Below, in pieces: positions 54,070 to 63,669 of a stretch of 64,000 nucleotides of DNA; position 1 is the stretch's first letter, and every line of letters begins with the position of its first letter. This stretch comes from an uncultured Pelagibacteraceae bacterium. GTDB lineage: Bacteria; Pseudomonadota; Alphaproteobacteria; Pelagibacterales; Pelagibacteraceae. The stretch lies in assembly GCA_902555065.1 (NCBI GenBank), contig CACDQQ010000003.1, positions 1 to 64,000 on the forward strand, read 5' to 3'. The notes below the pieces were generated by a model that did not search any database, was not told the origin of the DNA, and saw nothing but the letters and a program-made list of their open reading frames with translations. The position numbers were made by a program, and so were the translations under genes.

Positions 54070-54744
54070 ATGGAAAAAATTAATTTGGTTATACCAGCAA
54101 AAGAAAAGTTAACCAACTTACATAGGATAATAAAACCTTTAATAAAAAGAAGGCAGATTAATAAATTTATATTAGTTCTACATAAAAAACCTGAAATCAA
54201 ATTTATTAAACATACCAAATTAAAAATAATAGTTCAGAAAGAAAAAGGATATGGATCAGCAATCAAAGAAGGCTTCAAAATATCTAAGGCAAAATTTTCT
54301 TGTATTTTTAATGCAGATGGGTCTTTTAATATTAATGATGTGATTAAAATGATTAATAAGTCGAAAAACAATGATTTTATATTTGCTTCAAGATATTTAA
54401 AAGGAGGTGGAAGCGATGACGATAATTTTATAACATTAATTGGTAATTATATTTTCTCATTGATGGGTAGAGTATTACTAAATATTAATTTGAGCGATAT
54501 TTTATATACATATGTATTGTGTAATACAAAAAAATTTAATTCTTTAAAAATTACAAATAAGGATTTTAGATTTTGTATTGAATTACCATTTAAAGTTGCA
54601 AAAAATAAATATTCCTACACAGAATTTGCATCAAAAGAATTTAAGAGAAAATTTGGAAAAAAAAATGTAAATGAGTTGAAAGATGGTTTTTTAATTTTAA
54701 CAGAGGTAATTAAATGTTTTATAAAAAATATACTGAAAATCTAA
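54070..54744 (+). CDS. Family 2 glycosyltransferase
   Basis: 224 aa GT-A fold: NLVIPAKEKLTNLHRII at the start, KEKGYGSAIKEGFKIS and CIFNADGSFNINDVIKMI, where NADGS replaces the usual DxD area; SRYLKGGGSDDDN follows. It resembles dolichyl-phosphate-mannose-synthase-like enzymes that charge a polyprenyl phosphate, but it has no C-terminal membrane helices. It is followed, with a 31-bp overlap, by a multi-helix membrane protein that could use the lipid-linked sugar. Confidence 0.82.
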   Translation: MEKINLVIPAKEKLTNLHRIIKPLIKRRQINKFILVLHKKPEIKFIKHTKLKIIVQKEKGYGSAIKEGFKISKAKFSCIFNADGSFNINDVIKMINKSKNNDFIFASRYLKGGGSDDDNFITLIGNYIFSLMGRVLLNINLSDILYTYVLCNTKKFNSLKITNKDFRFCIELPFKVAKNKYSYTEFASKEFKRKFGKKNVNELKDGFLILTEVIKCFIKNILKI

Positions 54745-56303
54745 TATATTTTTTTTCTTTTATATCTCTTATTATTTTCTTCCTTTATACAAAAAATTCG
54801 CTTTTCTCACACTGGTCAGACATCTTAGATCAAGATGTAACTTTGGTTTACAACTCATTACTAGTTGAATCAAATATACCTCAACAATACTTAGATCATC
54901 CAGCATATACTACATTTTTTTTTTTAAGTTTTTTTTACAAGATAGCATATTTTTTTAATATAATTGATGTTCAAAACATAAACGATCTTTTAAATCATCC
55001 GAATAAAAACGATGCACTGCAAATCATCCACAACATTTCACAATTTGTACATCTATCTTATTCTTTAATTCTAATTTTAATATTTAAAAGAATATTATAT
55101 GGAATTATAAAAGACAATTTAGGTTCATTTTTATTAAGCATAATTTTTTTGATCTCACCATCTTATGTATTTCTCTTCGAACTTATTAGATCAGAAATTT
55201 TAAGTTTAATTTTTATATTTTTATTTTATATAAACTTAGAAAATTGTTTAAAAAAAAATTTTTATAATATTATATTTTCCGGAATTTTTTTTATTTGTGC
55301 TTTACTTTCAAAAATTCAAGTAATTTTATGTTTATTTCCTTTATTAATAATATTTTTTATAAATAGTTTAAAAATACAAAATTATAAAATAATTAGAGTT
55401 CCAAATATAATAAGTATTTTTTTAAATATTTTAATAATTGTATTTTTAATTGCGATTGTAGATAATTATTTTTACAAGAGAATTGATAAAATCTTTTTCG
55501 TATTCGTAGTTTTCACTTTTATATTTGCTTTTTCTATTTCTGAAAAAAAAATTACTGGTCAGCATAATACAAACATTACTCTCTCATTTTTTTTTTTAGG
55601 CTGCAGTATAGCAGTAATATTTTTTAAATTATTGTCTGAATTAGAATTTGTATCTTTTCATCCTGCATTAATTGATATTATTACGAGTCCGATTTCTCAA
55701 ATGTCAAATATCTCAACTGGATATAAAATTGGTAGATCAGATAATTTTGAATATATATTAAAAATCAAAGAATTTTTTTTTAGTGTTAGAGAAGATTGGA
55801 ACATAAAAACAATATCTTTTCTTCTAGATAAATTTAATATTTTTGTATATTTTTCTTCTTGTTTATTTGTATTTTATTTTTTGAGTAAAAAAAAATATTT
55901 AAAGTCAATTCTTGTATTTATTTTAAATATTTCAATCATTACTATTATTCTTATATTTAATTTTCGTCCATATCAGTTTTATGATATATATATTCTACCA
56001 TTTAATTTAATTTTAATTTCAATTTTAATTGACAAAATCCAATATAAGAAAATAATTTGTTTTATTATTTTTTTTATTTATTTTGGATTTAATTTATCAA
56101 ATATTAATGCGATGTTAGATATGAGAAGAGTTAGTGGTATATTTGATAATAAGATTAATCCTAAAAGTAATATGCAGATCATATGTTTGAAAGAAAATAT
56201 TTTAAATAAATATAGCTATATGAGATACTGGCATCATATGTATGATGAGGCTTTCTTAAATGATCTATGCTCATCCTACTTTAAGAAAATATCACAAAAT
56301 TAA
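54714..56303 (+). CDS. Polytopic membrane protein, possible GT-C glycosyltransferase
   Basis: 529 aa with about 10-12 membrane helices. The first extramembrane loop carries acidic residues (HWSDILDQDVTLVYNSLL, about 32-50), the position where GT-C enzymes such as ArnT/PMT keep catalytic Asp/Glu. LDHPAYTTFFF also recalls that group. No firm family call. It overlaps the upstream family-2 gene by 31 bp, consistent with a lipid-sugar donor/transferase pair that modifies protein or glycan at the envelope. Strongly AT-rich, with many Phe/Ile runs. Confidence 0.55.
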   Translation: MFYKKYTENLIYFFSFISLIIFFLYTKNSLFSHWSDILDQDVTLVYNSLLVESNIPQQYLDHPAYTTFFFLSFFYKIAYFFNIIDVQNINDLLNHPNKNDALQIIHNISQFVHLSYSLILILIFKRILYGIIKDNLGSFLLSIIFLISPSYVFLFELIRSEILSLIFIFLFYINLENCLKKNFYNIIFSGIFFICALLSKIQVILCLFPLLIIFFINSLKIQNYKIIRVPNIISIFLNILIIVFLIAIVDNYFYKRIDKIFFVFVVFTFIFAFSISEKKITGQHNTNITLSFFFLGCSIAVIFFKLLSELEFVSFHPALIDIITSPISQMSNISTGYKIGRSDNFEYILKIKEFFFSVREDWNIKTISFLLDKFNIFVYFSSCLFVFYFLSKKKYLKSILVFILNISIITIILIFNFRPYQFYDIYILPFNLILISILIDKIQYKKIICFIIFFIYFGFNLSNINAMLDMRRVSGIFDNKINPKSNMQIICLKENILNKYSYMRYWHHMYDEAFLNDLCSSYFKKISQN

Positions 56304-56340
56304 CTTTAGCATTTAAGTCTCAGTAAAATGGACATAAATT

Positions 56341-56484
56341 CTAAAAAAAGAAATGATAAAATAATAATCCTACTAAAATTCCCTTAATGAAAGATATCCA
56401 TGCAAGACCATGCTCAGAAAGTCCAAACTTTTTCTTCCACCACTGAATTTGTCTTTTTTCCCAATTTATATAACCTTGAATCAT
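56341..56484 (-). CDS. 47-aa single-helix peptide downstream of hisE
   Basis: A short open frame from the ATG complementary to 56482-56484: MIQGYINWEKRQIQWWKKK, then GLSEHGLAWISFIKG and a hydrophobic end ILVGLLFYHFFF. Basic-aromatic N-terminus followed by one membrane helix. It starts 2 bp after the hisE stop, as if the last gene of the his transcript. I do not recognise a family. The clean spacing and amphipathic plan argue for a real gene. Confidence 0.55.
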   Translation of the reverse strand: MIQGYINWEKRQIQWWKKKFGLSEHGLAWISFIKGILVGLLFYHFFF

Positions 56485-56486
56485 AG

Positions 56487-56759
56487 TTATTTTTTTCGAC
56501 TTTTTAATTCTTCCATTACTTCTTCAATTTTTATTCCACTTTTTTCAAGGTACATGATTAAGTGATATAGAACATCTGCTGCTTCATGTATTTTATTTGA
56601 GTCTTGCTCTATAGATTCTATTAGTTCATTTATCTCTTCTAAAACCTTTTCTTTCGCTAAAGATTTGTCTTCTAAGAGCTTATTAGTATATGAGCCTTCA
56701 ACAGGATTACTTTTTCGCTCTCTTGCAAGGGTAACGAGATCTTCTAATATCTTAAGCAT
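56487..56759 (-). CDS. hisE: Phosphoribosyl-ATP pyrophosphatase HisE
   Basis: 90 aa from the Met of MLKILEDL; a longer frame upstream lies inside hisF and is not family-like. Signatures KSLAKEKVLEEINELIESI and HEAADVLYHLIMYLE contain the acidic residues for Mg2+ in the all-alpha NTP pyrophosphatase fold. It hydrolyses PR-ATP in the second step of histidine synthesis. It starts 1 bp after hisF ends. No HisI domain is fused. Confidence 0.94.
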   Translation of the reverse strand: MLKILEDLVTLARERKSNPVEGSYTNKLLEDKSLAKEKVLEEINELIESIEQDSNKIHEAADVLYHLIMYLEKSGIKIEEVMEELKSRKK

Positions 56760-56760
56760 T

Positions 56761-57513
56761 CTAAATCCTAACAGGTATATCTTTTGAAGCCAAATATTGC
56801 TTAGCTTCATTTACTGAATAAGTACCATAATGAAATATAGATGCAGCTAAAACAGCACTAGCACCTGATTTTATTCCATCAACTAAGTGATCTAGTGTTC
56901 CAACTCCACCTGAGGCAATAACTGGGATATTGACCATAGAAGATATCTTTTGCATTAATTCAATATCATATCCAGATTGTGTTCCATCCTTATCCATTGA
57001 TGTTACGAGAAGCTCTCCAGCGCCACATTTTTCCATTTTAGATGCAAATTCCAAAGCACTTATGCCAGTTGGATTTCTTCCACCATGAGTGAAGATTTCC
57101 CATCCATCATCTTTTCTCTTTGCATCAATTGCAACAACAATGCACTGTGATCCAAATTTTCTAGAACTATCTTCAACAACTTTTGAATTTTGGACAGCAG
57201 CTGTATTTATAGATACTTTATCAGCTCCGCAATTGAGTAATTTGTTAATATCATCAATACTTCTAACTCCTCCACCAACGGTTAAGGGCACAAAACATTT
57301 CTTAGAAGTTTTCTCTACCACTTCATATATAGTATCTCTATTTTCATTTGAAGCAGTGATATCCAAAAAACAAATCTCATCTGCACCACCATCACTATAA
57401 ATTTTCGCTTGTTCAACAGGGTCTCCTGCATCTTTTAAATCTATAAAGTTAATGCCCTTTACAACACGGCCATTTTTAACATCTAAACAAGGTATAATTC
57501 TTTTTTTAAGCAT
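56761..57513 (-). CDS. hisF: Imidazole glycerol phosphate synthase subunit HisF
   Basis: 250 aa TIM barrel. Signatures: [19 protein letters not shown] with the catalytic Asp, [35 protein letters not shown] with the second catalytic Asp and [10 protein letters not shown]. It uses ammonia from HisH to make IGP and AICAR, the latter recycled by PurH. Overlaps hisA by 8 bp. Confidence 0.97.
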   Translation of the reverse strand: MLKKRIIPCLDVKNGRVVKGINFIDLKDAGDPVEQAKIYSDGGADEICFLDITASNENRDTIYEVVEKTSKKCFVPLTVGGGVRSIDDINKLLNCGADKVSINTAAVQNSKVVEDSSRKFGSQCIVVAIDAKRKDDGWEIFTHGGRNPTGISALEFASKMEKCGAGELLVTSMDKDGTQSGYDIELMQKISSMVNIPVIASGGVGTLDHLVDGIKSGASAVLAASIFHYGTYSVNEAKQYLASKDIPVRI

Positions 57514-58225
57514 CTATTTCTTTTACAAGTTCATCTAACTTAATATCTCCATCGTATATAGCCTTTCCGACTATAACACCTTCAATATTATTTAAATTTT
57601 TAGCTTTTTTAATATCATTAATTGATGATACACCACCAGATATAACTACTGGACAATTTGAAATATCTGCCAATTTTTGTGTTTCATCAAAATTTGGGCT
57701 TTGCTTAGTTCCATCTCTATTAATATCTGTATAAATAATTCTACTAACACCGTAATCATTTACTTTTTTTAAATATTCAGTTGTTAGTTTGTCAGATTCC
57801 TCTGTCCATCCTGAAATCGCAAGATGACCATCTTTAGCGTCTAAACCTAATGCGATTTGGTTTGGAAAGTTTTTACACGCTTCTTCTAAAAATCTTCTAT
57901 CTTTTATAGCAGCACTTCCTAATATTACTTTTTCAACACCAGCATCGATGTATTTTTGAATAGTTTCAAAATTTCTTATACCACCACCTATTTCTACTTT
58001 AAGATTAAATTTACCAATAATATCTTGAATAATATCAGTATTAATTGGCTCCCCGGTTAATGCACCGTCTAGATCAACTATATGTAAATTTTTAAATCCA
58101 TTTTCTTTATATTTTCCAGCTTGCTCTACAGGAGATATTTCATATTCAGTTTTATTTTCAAAGTCGCCTTTAATTAATCTTACGCACTTTTTATCTTTAA
58201 TATCGATTGCAGGAAATATTTTCAT
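57506..58225 (-). CDS. hisA: ProFAR isomerase HisA
   Basis: 239 aa barrel related to His[66 protein letters not shown] and VVISGGVSS. Asp8-equivalent and Asp in YTDINRDGT are the acid-base pair. The start codon overlaps the stop of the FkbM-type gene (ATGA), so translation is coupled to it. Confidence 0.97.
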   Translation of the reverse strand: MKIFPAIDIKDKKCVRLIKGDFENKTEYEISPVEQAGKYKENGFKNLHIVDLDGALTGEPINTDIIQDIIGKFNLKVEIGGGIRNFETIQKYIDAGVEKVILGSAAIKDRRFLEEACKNFPNQIALGLDAKDGHLAISGWTEESDKLTTEYLKKVNDYGVSRIIYTDINRDGTKQSPNFDETQKLADISNCPVVISGGVSSINDIKKAKNLNNIEGVIVGKAIYDGDIKLDELVKEIDA

Positions 58226-59004
58226 TTATAAGATCTAATATTTGTGTACAAGTAATCTGGTCTAAATTTTGATTTGAAAATATAATCATAATTAATCGAT
58301 TTAAAAAAATTATTAACTTTATCAAAATTCCCATCACTTATTTCTATCAAAATCATACAATTGTTATTTTTAAGATTATTTACTAATCCTCTCAAGGTAT
58401 AAAGTTCATGTCCTTCCACATCAATTTTAATCGATAAATTTTCATTTTTAAAATTTAAAACATTATCTCCTATTTTGACATCTGCTTCTTTAATTTTAAA
58501 ATAACTGATATCAAAATTATGAGAATTATCTAACACGGCTGAATTTGATTGAACAAATCCATTTTTTATCATAGATCTAATCTTAACCTTTTTTTCTTCA
58601 TTGGATAAGCCAAAATTATAGATTTCAATATTATTTAAAAAATTTTTTTTTAAAGTTTTATTAAACTTTACATATGCTTCGGTGTTTATTTCAAAGGCTT
58701 TTACTTTTAAACTTTTAAATTTTTCTGCAAAATAAAATGAATAGTATCCAGAATTAGAACCAATATCTATAAAATGTGAAAAAGAATATGTCCCCATAAT
58801 TTGTTCTAAAAAAGAAACTTGATCGTTCTCATAATTTTTATTTAGTATTATGTTTCTGTCTATTGGGTCTAAAAAATCTAAAAAATAATTTATTTTTCCT
58901 ATTTTATAATATCCTCGGTTTCTTTTTAATAATTTTAAAATTCTTGTACTTACAGATGAGATTAACCTTTTAAAAAAAGGTAATTTATTAAAATGTTTTA
59001 ACAT
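58222..59004 (-). CDS. FkbM-family methyltransferase embedded in the his operon
   Basis: 260 aa. Motif I FIDIGSNSGYYSFYFAEKF, then AFEINTEAYVKF, IYNFGLSNEEKKV and the FkbM hallmark LSIKIDVEGHELYTLRG. The N-terminus (about 1-40) is basic and helical. It overlaps hisH at its start (TAATG) and hisA at its stop (ATGA), so it is locked into the his translation chain although it has no known role in histidine synthesis. Its residues differ from the FkbM gene at 44444-45289. Confidence 0.87.
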   Translation of the reverse strand: MLKHFNKLPFFKRLISSVSTRILKLLKRNRGYYKIGKINYFLDFLDPIDRNIILNKNYENDQVSFLEQIMGTYSFSHFIDIGSNSGYYSFYFAEKFKSLKVKAFEINTEAYVKFNKTLKKNFLNNIEIYNFGLSNEEKKVKIRSMIKNGFVQSNSAVLDNSHNFDISYFKIKEADVKIGDNVLNFKNENLSIKIDVEGHELYTLRGLVNNLKNNNCMILIEISDGNFDKVNNFFKSINYDYIFKSKFRPDYLYTNIRSYK

Positions 59005-59630
59005 TATAAATTTATAAAATTGTCGATTATTTTAAGCCCGATTTTATCACTTTTTTCTGGGTGAAATTGAGTTCCAAAAATATTTTCATTTTCAATAGCA
59101 CAGACTATATTAGACGCATAGTCTGTTGTTGCAACTGTAACTGAATCATCGTCTGGAATAAATTCATAGCTGTGAACAAAATACATGTGGGGGTCGTTTT
59201 CTATATCTTTAAACATTTTACTATCTTTAATAATATTTATTTGATTCCAACCAATATGAGGAAGTTTATATTTACCGTTTTGATTATCAATTTTAGATAC
59301 TTTGCCTGGAATCCATCCAAGTCCTTTAGTCTCAACTTCTTCATAGCCAACATCTGCAAACATTTGAAGACCAACACAAATTCCTAAAAGTGGCTTTTTA
59401 TTATTTAATACAAATTCACTCAAAGTATCAATTAAACCATTTATGCTTTTTAAACTGTCTATACAGCTCTTAAACGATCCCTGCCCCGGCAAAACTACTT
59501 TATCGCATGATTTAATTTTATTTAAATCTGAGGTTACTCCGATATTAACTTTATCTTTAGCAACTTCATTAAAAGAGTTAATTACTGAGCTAATATTTCC
59601 AGATTTATAGTCAACAATTGTGACGTCCAT
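59004..59630 (-). CDS. hisH: IGP synthase glutamine amidotransferase HisH
   Basis: 208 aa class I amidotransferase: TIVDYKSGNISSV, VVLPGQGSFKSCI, the nucleophile region LLGICVGLQMFAD (Cys), and the triad partners VHSYEFIP and GTQFHPEKS. It supplies ammonia to HisF. In most alphaproteobacteria hisH is followed directly by hisA; here an FkbM gene intervenes. Confidence 0.97.
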   Translation of the reverse strand: MDVTIVDYKSGNISSVINSFNEVAKDKVNIGVTSDLNKIKSCDKVVLPGQGSFKSCIDSLKSINGLIDTLSEFVLNNKKPLLGICVGLQMFADVGYEEVETKGLGWIPGKVSKIDNQNGKYKLPHIGWNQINIIKDSKMFKDIENDPHMYFVHSYEFIPDDDSVTVATTDYASNIVCAIENENIFGTQFHPEKSDKIGLKIIDNFINL

Positions 59631-59635
59631 TAATC

Positions 59636-60226
59636 TTATAAAGAGCCTTTTGTTGAAGGAATTGTACTTTTATTCCTTGGATCTAATTCTAACGCAGCTC
59701 TTAAAGTCCTTGCTAGGCCTTTGTAACAAGACTCTATGATGTGGTGACTATTATCGCCGTAAATGTTTTCAACATGCAAAGTAATTCCCGCAGCTTGAGA
59801 AAAAGCTTGGAACCATTCTTTAAACAATTCTGTGTCCATTTCACCAAGTTTCTCAACTTTTAATTTTACATTCCAAATTAAATAAGGTCTGTTTGAAACA
59901 TCTATTGCAACTCTTGTTAATGTTTCATCCATAGGCAATAATATGTGAGCATATCTTTTAATGCCTACAAATTTTTTTGAAGCTTTCTTTAAGCATTCTC
60001 CAATTGCAATTCCAGTATCTTCAGTTGTATGATGAAGATCAATGTGCGTATCGCCCTTAGCTTTAAGAGTTAAATCCATTGATGAGTGTTTAGATAGTTG
60101 CTCGAGCATGTGATCCAAGAAACCTATTCCTGTGTCAACTTTGTACTTACCTTTGCCATCAATATTAAGGTCAACACTGATATTGGTTTCTTTTGTTTTT
60201 CTAGCTATTTTTGCTTTTCTTTTCAT
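59636..60226 (-). CDS. hisB: Imidazoleglycerol-phosphate dehydratase HisB
   Basis: 196 aa, the monofunctional form. Duplicated metal-binding motifs: [20 protein letters not shown] with [14 protein letters not shown], and later [21 protein letters not shown]. It dehydrates IGP to imidazole acetol phosphate. It leads the minus-strand his block and is divergent from hslV across 90 bp. Confidence 0.97.
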   Translation of the reverse strand: MKRKAKIARKTKETNISVDLNIDGKGKYKVDTGIGFLDHMLEQLSKHSSMDLTLKAKGDTHIDLHHTTEDTGIAIGECLKKASKKFVGIKRYAHILLPMDETLTRVAIDVSNRPYLIWNVKLKVEKLGEMDTELFKEWFQAFSQAAGITLHVENIYGDNSHHIIESCYKGLARTLRAALELDPRNKSTIPSTKGSL

Positions 60227-60281
60227 AATTTAAATTAGGTATATAGGTATTTTTGATTATATCAATAATACTAAGCCTGGG

Positions 60282-60309
60282 CTTGAACTATTTAAATTCA
60301 TATCCATCT
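60282..60309 (+). promoter_or_regulatory. Candidate RpoH-type heat-shock promoter of hslVU
   Basis: CTTGAA (60282-60287), 14-nt spacer, ATCCATCT (60302-60309). Compared with the recalled RpoH consensus CTTGAA - about 14 - CCCCATNT, the -35 matches 6 of 6 and the -10 6 of 8. The -10 ends 7 nt before the ATG, so transcripts would be leaderless or nearly so. Confidence 0.6.
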
Positions 60310-60316
60310 ATAGTTC

Positions 60317-60832
60317 ATGACAACAATTGTACTTGTAAGAAAAAATAACGACGTAGTTGTGGCCAGTGACGGTCAAGTTAGCATGGGTAATACTGTAATT
60401 AAGAAAACTGCTAACAAGGTTCGTAAAATTGAGAAAAGAAATGTGATCGCAGGTTTTGCTGGATCAACAGCTGATGCTTTAACATTGTTTGAAAGATTAG
60501 AATCAAAGCTTGAAAAGCATGCGGGTAATCTAACAAGAGCTGCTGTAGAATTAGCAAAAGATTGGCGTACAGATAAATATTTAAGAAGATTAGAGGCCTT
60601 AATGGCAATAGGTGATAAAGAAAAAAGTTTTATAATTTCTGGAACAGGTGATGTTCTTGAACCTGAGGGAGATGTTATTGGGATTGGTTCAGGTGGAAAT
60701 TATGCTTTCGCAGCTGCAAAGGTATTAATGGATACTGATATGTCTGCAGAAGAAATTGCTAAAAAGTCTATTAAAGTTGCTTCTGATATTTGTGTATTTA
60801 CTAACGACAATTTGAGTATGGAGAAAATATAA
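60317..60832 (+). CDS. hslV: HslV protease subunit
   Basis: 171 aa. The mature N-terminus after Met removal is Thr2 ([10 protein letters not shown]), the proteasome-type nucleophile; GGD-like [30 protein letters not shown] and [12 protein letters not shown] follow. It forms the double hexamer capped by HslU. Stop overlaps the hslU start by one base (TAATG). Heat-shock-type promoter just upstream. Confidence 0.97.
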   Translation: MTTIVLVRKNNDVVVASDGQVSMGNTVIKKTANKVRKIEKRNVIAGFAGSTADALTLFERLESKLEKHAGNLTRAAVELAKDWRTDKYLRRLEALMAIGDKEKSFIISGTGDVLEPEGDVIGIGSGGNYAFAAAKVLMDTDMSAEEIAKKSIKVASDICVFTNDNLSMEKI

Positions 60833-62199
60833 TGGAAAAATCGAATGTTACATCGTTTCCAAAAGGCAAAGTTGCAAAAGAGAAAACTACAATTGCAAAT
60901 TCATTATCACCAAGAGAAATTGTTTCAGAATTAGACAGGTTTGTTGTTGGACAAAATAAAGCTAAAAGAGCTGTTGCTATCGCTTTAAGAAATAGGTGGA
61001 GAAGACAAGCATTAGAAGATGATATGAAAGATGAAGTTCTTCCAAAGAATATTTTAATGATTGGGCCAACTGGTGTTGGTAAAACTGAAATCTCAAGAAG
61101 ACTCTCAAAATTAGCAGAAGCACCGTTTGTAAAAGTTGAAGCTACAAGATTTACTGAAGTAGGTTACGTGGGACGTGATGTAGAGCAAATTGTAAGAGAT
61201 TTATTAGAAATTGCAATCGCAATGGAGAAAGTAAAGAAAAGAAAAGAAGTTCATGCTCAAGCACAAAAATTAGCTGAAGACAGAGTTTTAGATGCACTGG
61301 TTGGTAATAAAGCAAGTGTTGCAACAAGAGAAAGTTTTAGAAAAAGACTGAGAGATGGAGATCTAGATGATAATGAAATTGAAATAGCTGTTAGTGAGTC
61401 TAATCAAATGCCATCTTTTGAAATACCTGGAATGCCTGGCGCAAATGTTGGAATGATTAATATTTCTGACATGCTCGGAAAATCTATGGGGCAAAAGCCA
61501 AAAAAAAAGAAAATGTCAGTAAAAGAGTCTCACGAAATTTTAATTAATGAAGAGTCTGATAAACTTATTGAACAAGATAAAATTATTAAATCTGCAAAAG
61601 ATTCAACTGAAAATAATGGAATAGTTTTCTTGGATGAAATAGATAAAATTTCTGCAAGAACAGATAGAGTTGGTGGTGATGTCTCAAGAGAAGGTGTTCA
61701 AAGAGATTTATTACCATTAATTGAAGGAACAACGGTTAGCACTAAATATGGACCTGTTAAAACAGATCATATTCTATTTATTGCTTCTGGTGCATTTCAA
61801 TTGGCAAAACCATCAGATCTTTTACCTGAGCTGCAAGGTAGACTTCCTATAAGAGTTGAGCTTGATGCACTAAATAGTGAGGATTTTATAAGAATATTAA
61901 AAGAACCCGACAACAGTTTGATAAAGCAGTACAAGGCTCTTTTAAAAACAGAGAATGTTGATTTAGAATTTACAGAAGATGGGATCAATACAATCGCTCA
62001 TATAGCAAGTGAAGTTAATTCATCAGTAGAGAATATAGGAGCAAGAAGATTGCATACAATCATTGAAAGAGTGTTAGATGAAATTAGTTTTACAGCAACA
62101 GATAGAGCTGGAGAAAAAATTACTGTAGATGGTAAATATATAAAAGATAATATTGGTGAGTTAGTAAAAGATACTGATCTTTCTAAGTTTATTTTATAG
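60832..62199 (+). CDS. hslU: HslU unfoldase ATPase
   Basis: 455 aa AAA+ protein: [33 protein letters not shown] opening (quoted here only by its [20 protein letters not shown] core), Walker [15 protein letters not shown], a charged I domain (about 110-250), Walker [12 protein letters not shown], sensor [21 protein letters not shown] in part, and the C-terminal LSKFIL tail that docks in HslV. An SD-like GGAGAA lies 9 nt before the start. The 3' end overlaps the convergent Smr gene by 11 bp. Confidence 0.97.
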   Translation: MEKSNVTSFPKGKVAKEKTTIANSLSPREIVSELDRFVVGQNKAKRAVAIALRNRWRRQALEDDMKDEVLPKNILMIGPTGVGKTEISRRLSKLAEAPFVKVEATRFTEVGYVGRDVEQIVRDLLEIAIAMEKVKKRKEVHAQAQKLAEDRVLDALVGNKASVATRESFRKRLRDGDLDDNEIEIAVSESNQMPSFEIPGMPGANVGMINISDMLGKSMGQKPKKKKMSVKESHEILINEESDKLIEQDKIIKSAKDSTENNGIVFLDEIDKISARTDRVGGDVSREGVQRDLLPLIEGTTVSTKYGPVKTDHILFIASGAFQLAKPSDLLPELQGRLPIRVELDALNSEDFIRILKEPDNSLIKQYKALLKTENVDLEFTEDGINTIAHIASEVNSSVENIGARRLHTIIERVLDEISFTATDRAGEKITVDGKYIKDNIGELVKDTDLSKFIL

Positions 62200-62602
62200 T
62201 TTTCAAGAATATATCAAAATTTCCTTTTGAAGGGCTATTAATCGATTCAAAATCAATTTTAACAATTTTGTTCATCAATTCAGCATTATTTTTGATATAC
62301 TCAGGTACGGAATATTTTAAAATGCTTAAGTCTTTAGATCTATATGGATCCTCCAGATTTTTTGACCTCATCCCTTTACCAGTAATCACGTTAACTTTTT
62401 TTACTTTATTTATATAACAATTTTCAATGAATTCAGAAATTTTTATGTTAGCTTCTTCTAAAGTATACCCATGAAGATCGATTGATCTTTCTAAGATTAT
62501 TTTATTATTTACCTGATCAAATTCTTTACTCTGGAGTTTCTCCGAGCTTTCTAAGAAATTTAGCCAATCTTTTTTATCTTTATCTGATAGCTTGCTAGTC
62601 AA
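62189..62602 (-). CDS. Smr-domain protein
   Basis: 137 aa: a charged helical N-terminus and a C-terminal Smr (MutS2-related) domain with [27 protein letters not shown] and [12 protein letters not shown]. Smr domains nick or bind DNA/RNA; in this context (alphaproteobacterial smr beside timA and hslU) the role is unknown. It overlaps the Tim44-like gene by 4 bp upstream and the hslU 3' end by 11 bp. Confidence 0.88.
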   Translation of the reverse strand: MTSKLSDKDKKDWLNFLESSEKLQSKEFDQVNNKIILERSIDLHGYTLEEANIKISEFIENCYINKVKKVNVITGKGMRSKNLEDPYRSKDLSILKYSVPEYIKNNAELMNKIVKIDFESINSPSKGNFDIFLKTIK

Positions 62603-63186
62603 GCTTGTGTATCAATTAATAACCAATTTGGGTTGGCAGATCTACTGTCTTTTGAAAATTTCCAAGTGTCTAAAACTTTTTTAATTTTCTCTGGGTCTCC
62701 CGAAACTATTTTATTATCTTTATCTTTAACACATGATATTATTTCACTAACAAACTCAACAGTTACTTCTAACATATTTTTATTTTGTTTGTGCTCTTTT
62801 ACTTCAGCTGAATTAATGCCGATGAAAGTTGTCTCAGAAGATAAACTTTTTGCATCTCTATCTTTAATGGCTTGTTCGAACTGTTTATATACATTTTTAT
62901 CTAATAGTGACTTTATGTCTTTTAGCTTTCCGTTTGCAAAGTTTGTGATTATAGTTTCATAAGCAATTCTCGCTCCTTTAACAAAATCTTTCCTAGCATT
63001 TTCATCAAACGTGTTTGCATTCAAGTCAACATTTTGCTTAGTAGGTGGCGCCTCATGTGCGAAGCTTGCGTCTATATCTTCTTCAAATCCAGTTTTTTTT
63101 CCTAAAATTCCCCTTAATCTTAGAAAAATAAACCCCGCTATCATTGCAAGAAGTATAATATCGATGTATTCAAAGCTATAACTCAT
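62599..63186 (-). CDS. Tim44/TimA-domain membrane-associated protein
   Basis: 195 aa: one N-terminal membrane helix (about 8-26) followed by RLRGILGKKTG, an acidic linker and a Tim44-like NTF2-fold domain (about 70-195; FVKGARIAYETIITNFANGKLKDIK in part, [34 protein letters not shown] in part). This is the alphaproteobacterial TimA family, relatives of mitochondrial Tim44, proposed to work in membrane or outer-membrane protein biogenesis. It is divergent from fxsA and near secB, a setting consistent with protein export. Confidence 0.9.
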   Translation of the reverse strand: MSYSFEYIDIILLAMIAGFIFLRLRGILGKKTGFEEDIDASFAHEAPPTKQNVDLNANTFDENARKDFVKGARIAYETIITNFANGKLKDIKSLLDKNVYKQFEQAIKDRDAKSLSSETTFIGINSAEVKEHKQNKNMLEVTVEFVSEIISCVKDKDNKIVSGDPEKIKKVLDTWKFSKDSRSANPNWLLIDTQA

Positions 63187-63243
63187 ATACTTATAATATT
63201 TACTATGTTGATAATTTCAACCTGCTAATTAAATTATAGACAA

Positions 63244-63669
63244 ATGAACACAGTATTACTTTTAATTATTGGTATTCCTCTTATTGAAATTTACTTGTTT
63301 ATTAAAATCGGTTCACAAATAGGAGCATTTAACACTGTTTTACTCATTTTAACTACTGCAATAGTGGGTGTTGCGTATGCAAGATTTGAAGGATTTAACA
63401 CTTTTAAGTCTGGAATGAGCCAGTTAATTAAAAATGAAATGCCAATTTATGAGTTAATCTCTGGAGCAACATTAGCTTTTGCTGCTTTACTTTTGATATT
63501 TCCTGGGTTTGCAACAGATTTTGTTGGGATCTTACTAGTTATACCAATAACAAGACGATTAATATTGAGAAAATTTATAAAAAAAGGGCAGTATAAAAAA
63601 AGAGAGAGAAATAATTATATTGATGGCGAATATGAAGATTTAGGTGAAGATGATGACAAAAAAATATGA
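63244..63669 (+). CDS. fxsA: FxsA-family membrane protein
   Basis: 141 aa with four helices or so and the FxsA pattern IGIPLIEIYLFIKIGSQIGA, TAIVGVAYARFEGF, GATLAFAALLLIFPGFATDFVG and an acidic tail. In E. coli FxsA overproduction suppresses F exclusion of phage T7; normal role unknown. It overlaps the secB start by 17 bp. Confidence 0.92.
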   Translation: MNTVLLLIIGIPLIEIYLFIKIGSQIGAFNTVLLILTTAIVGVAYARFEGFNTFKSGMSQLIKNEMPIYELISGATLAFAALLLIFPGFATDFVGILLVIPITRRLILRKFIKKGQYKKRERNNYIDGEYEDLGEDDDKKI

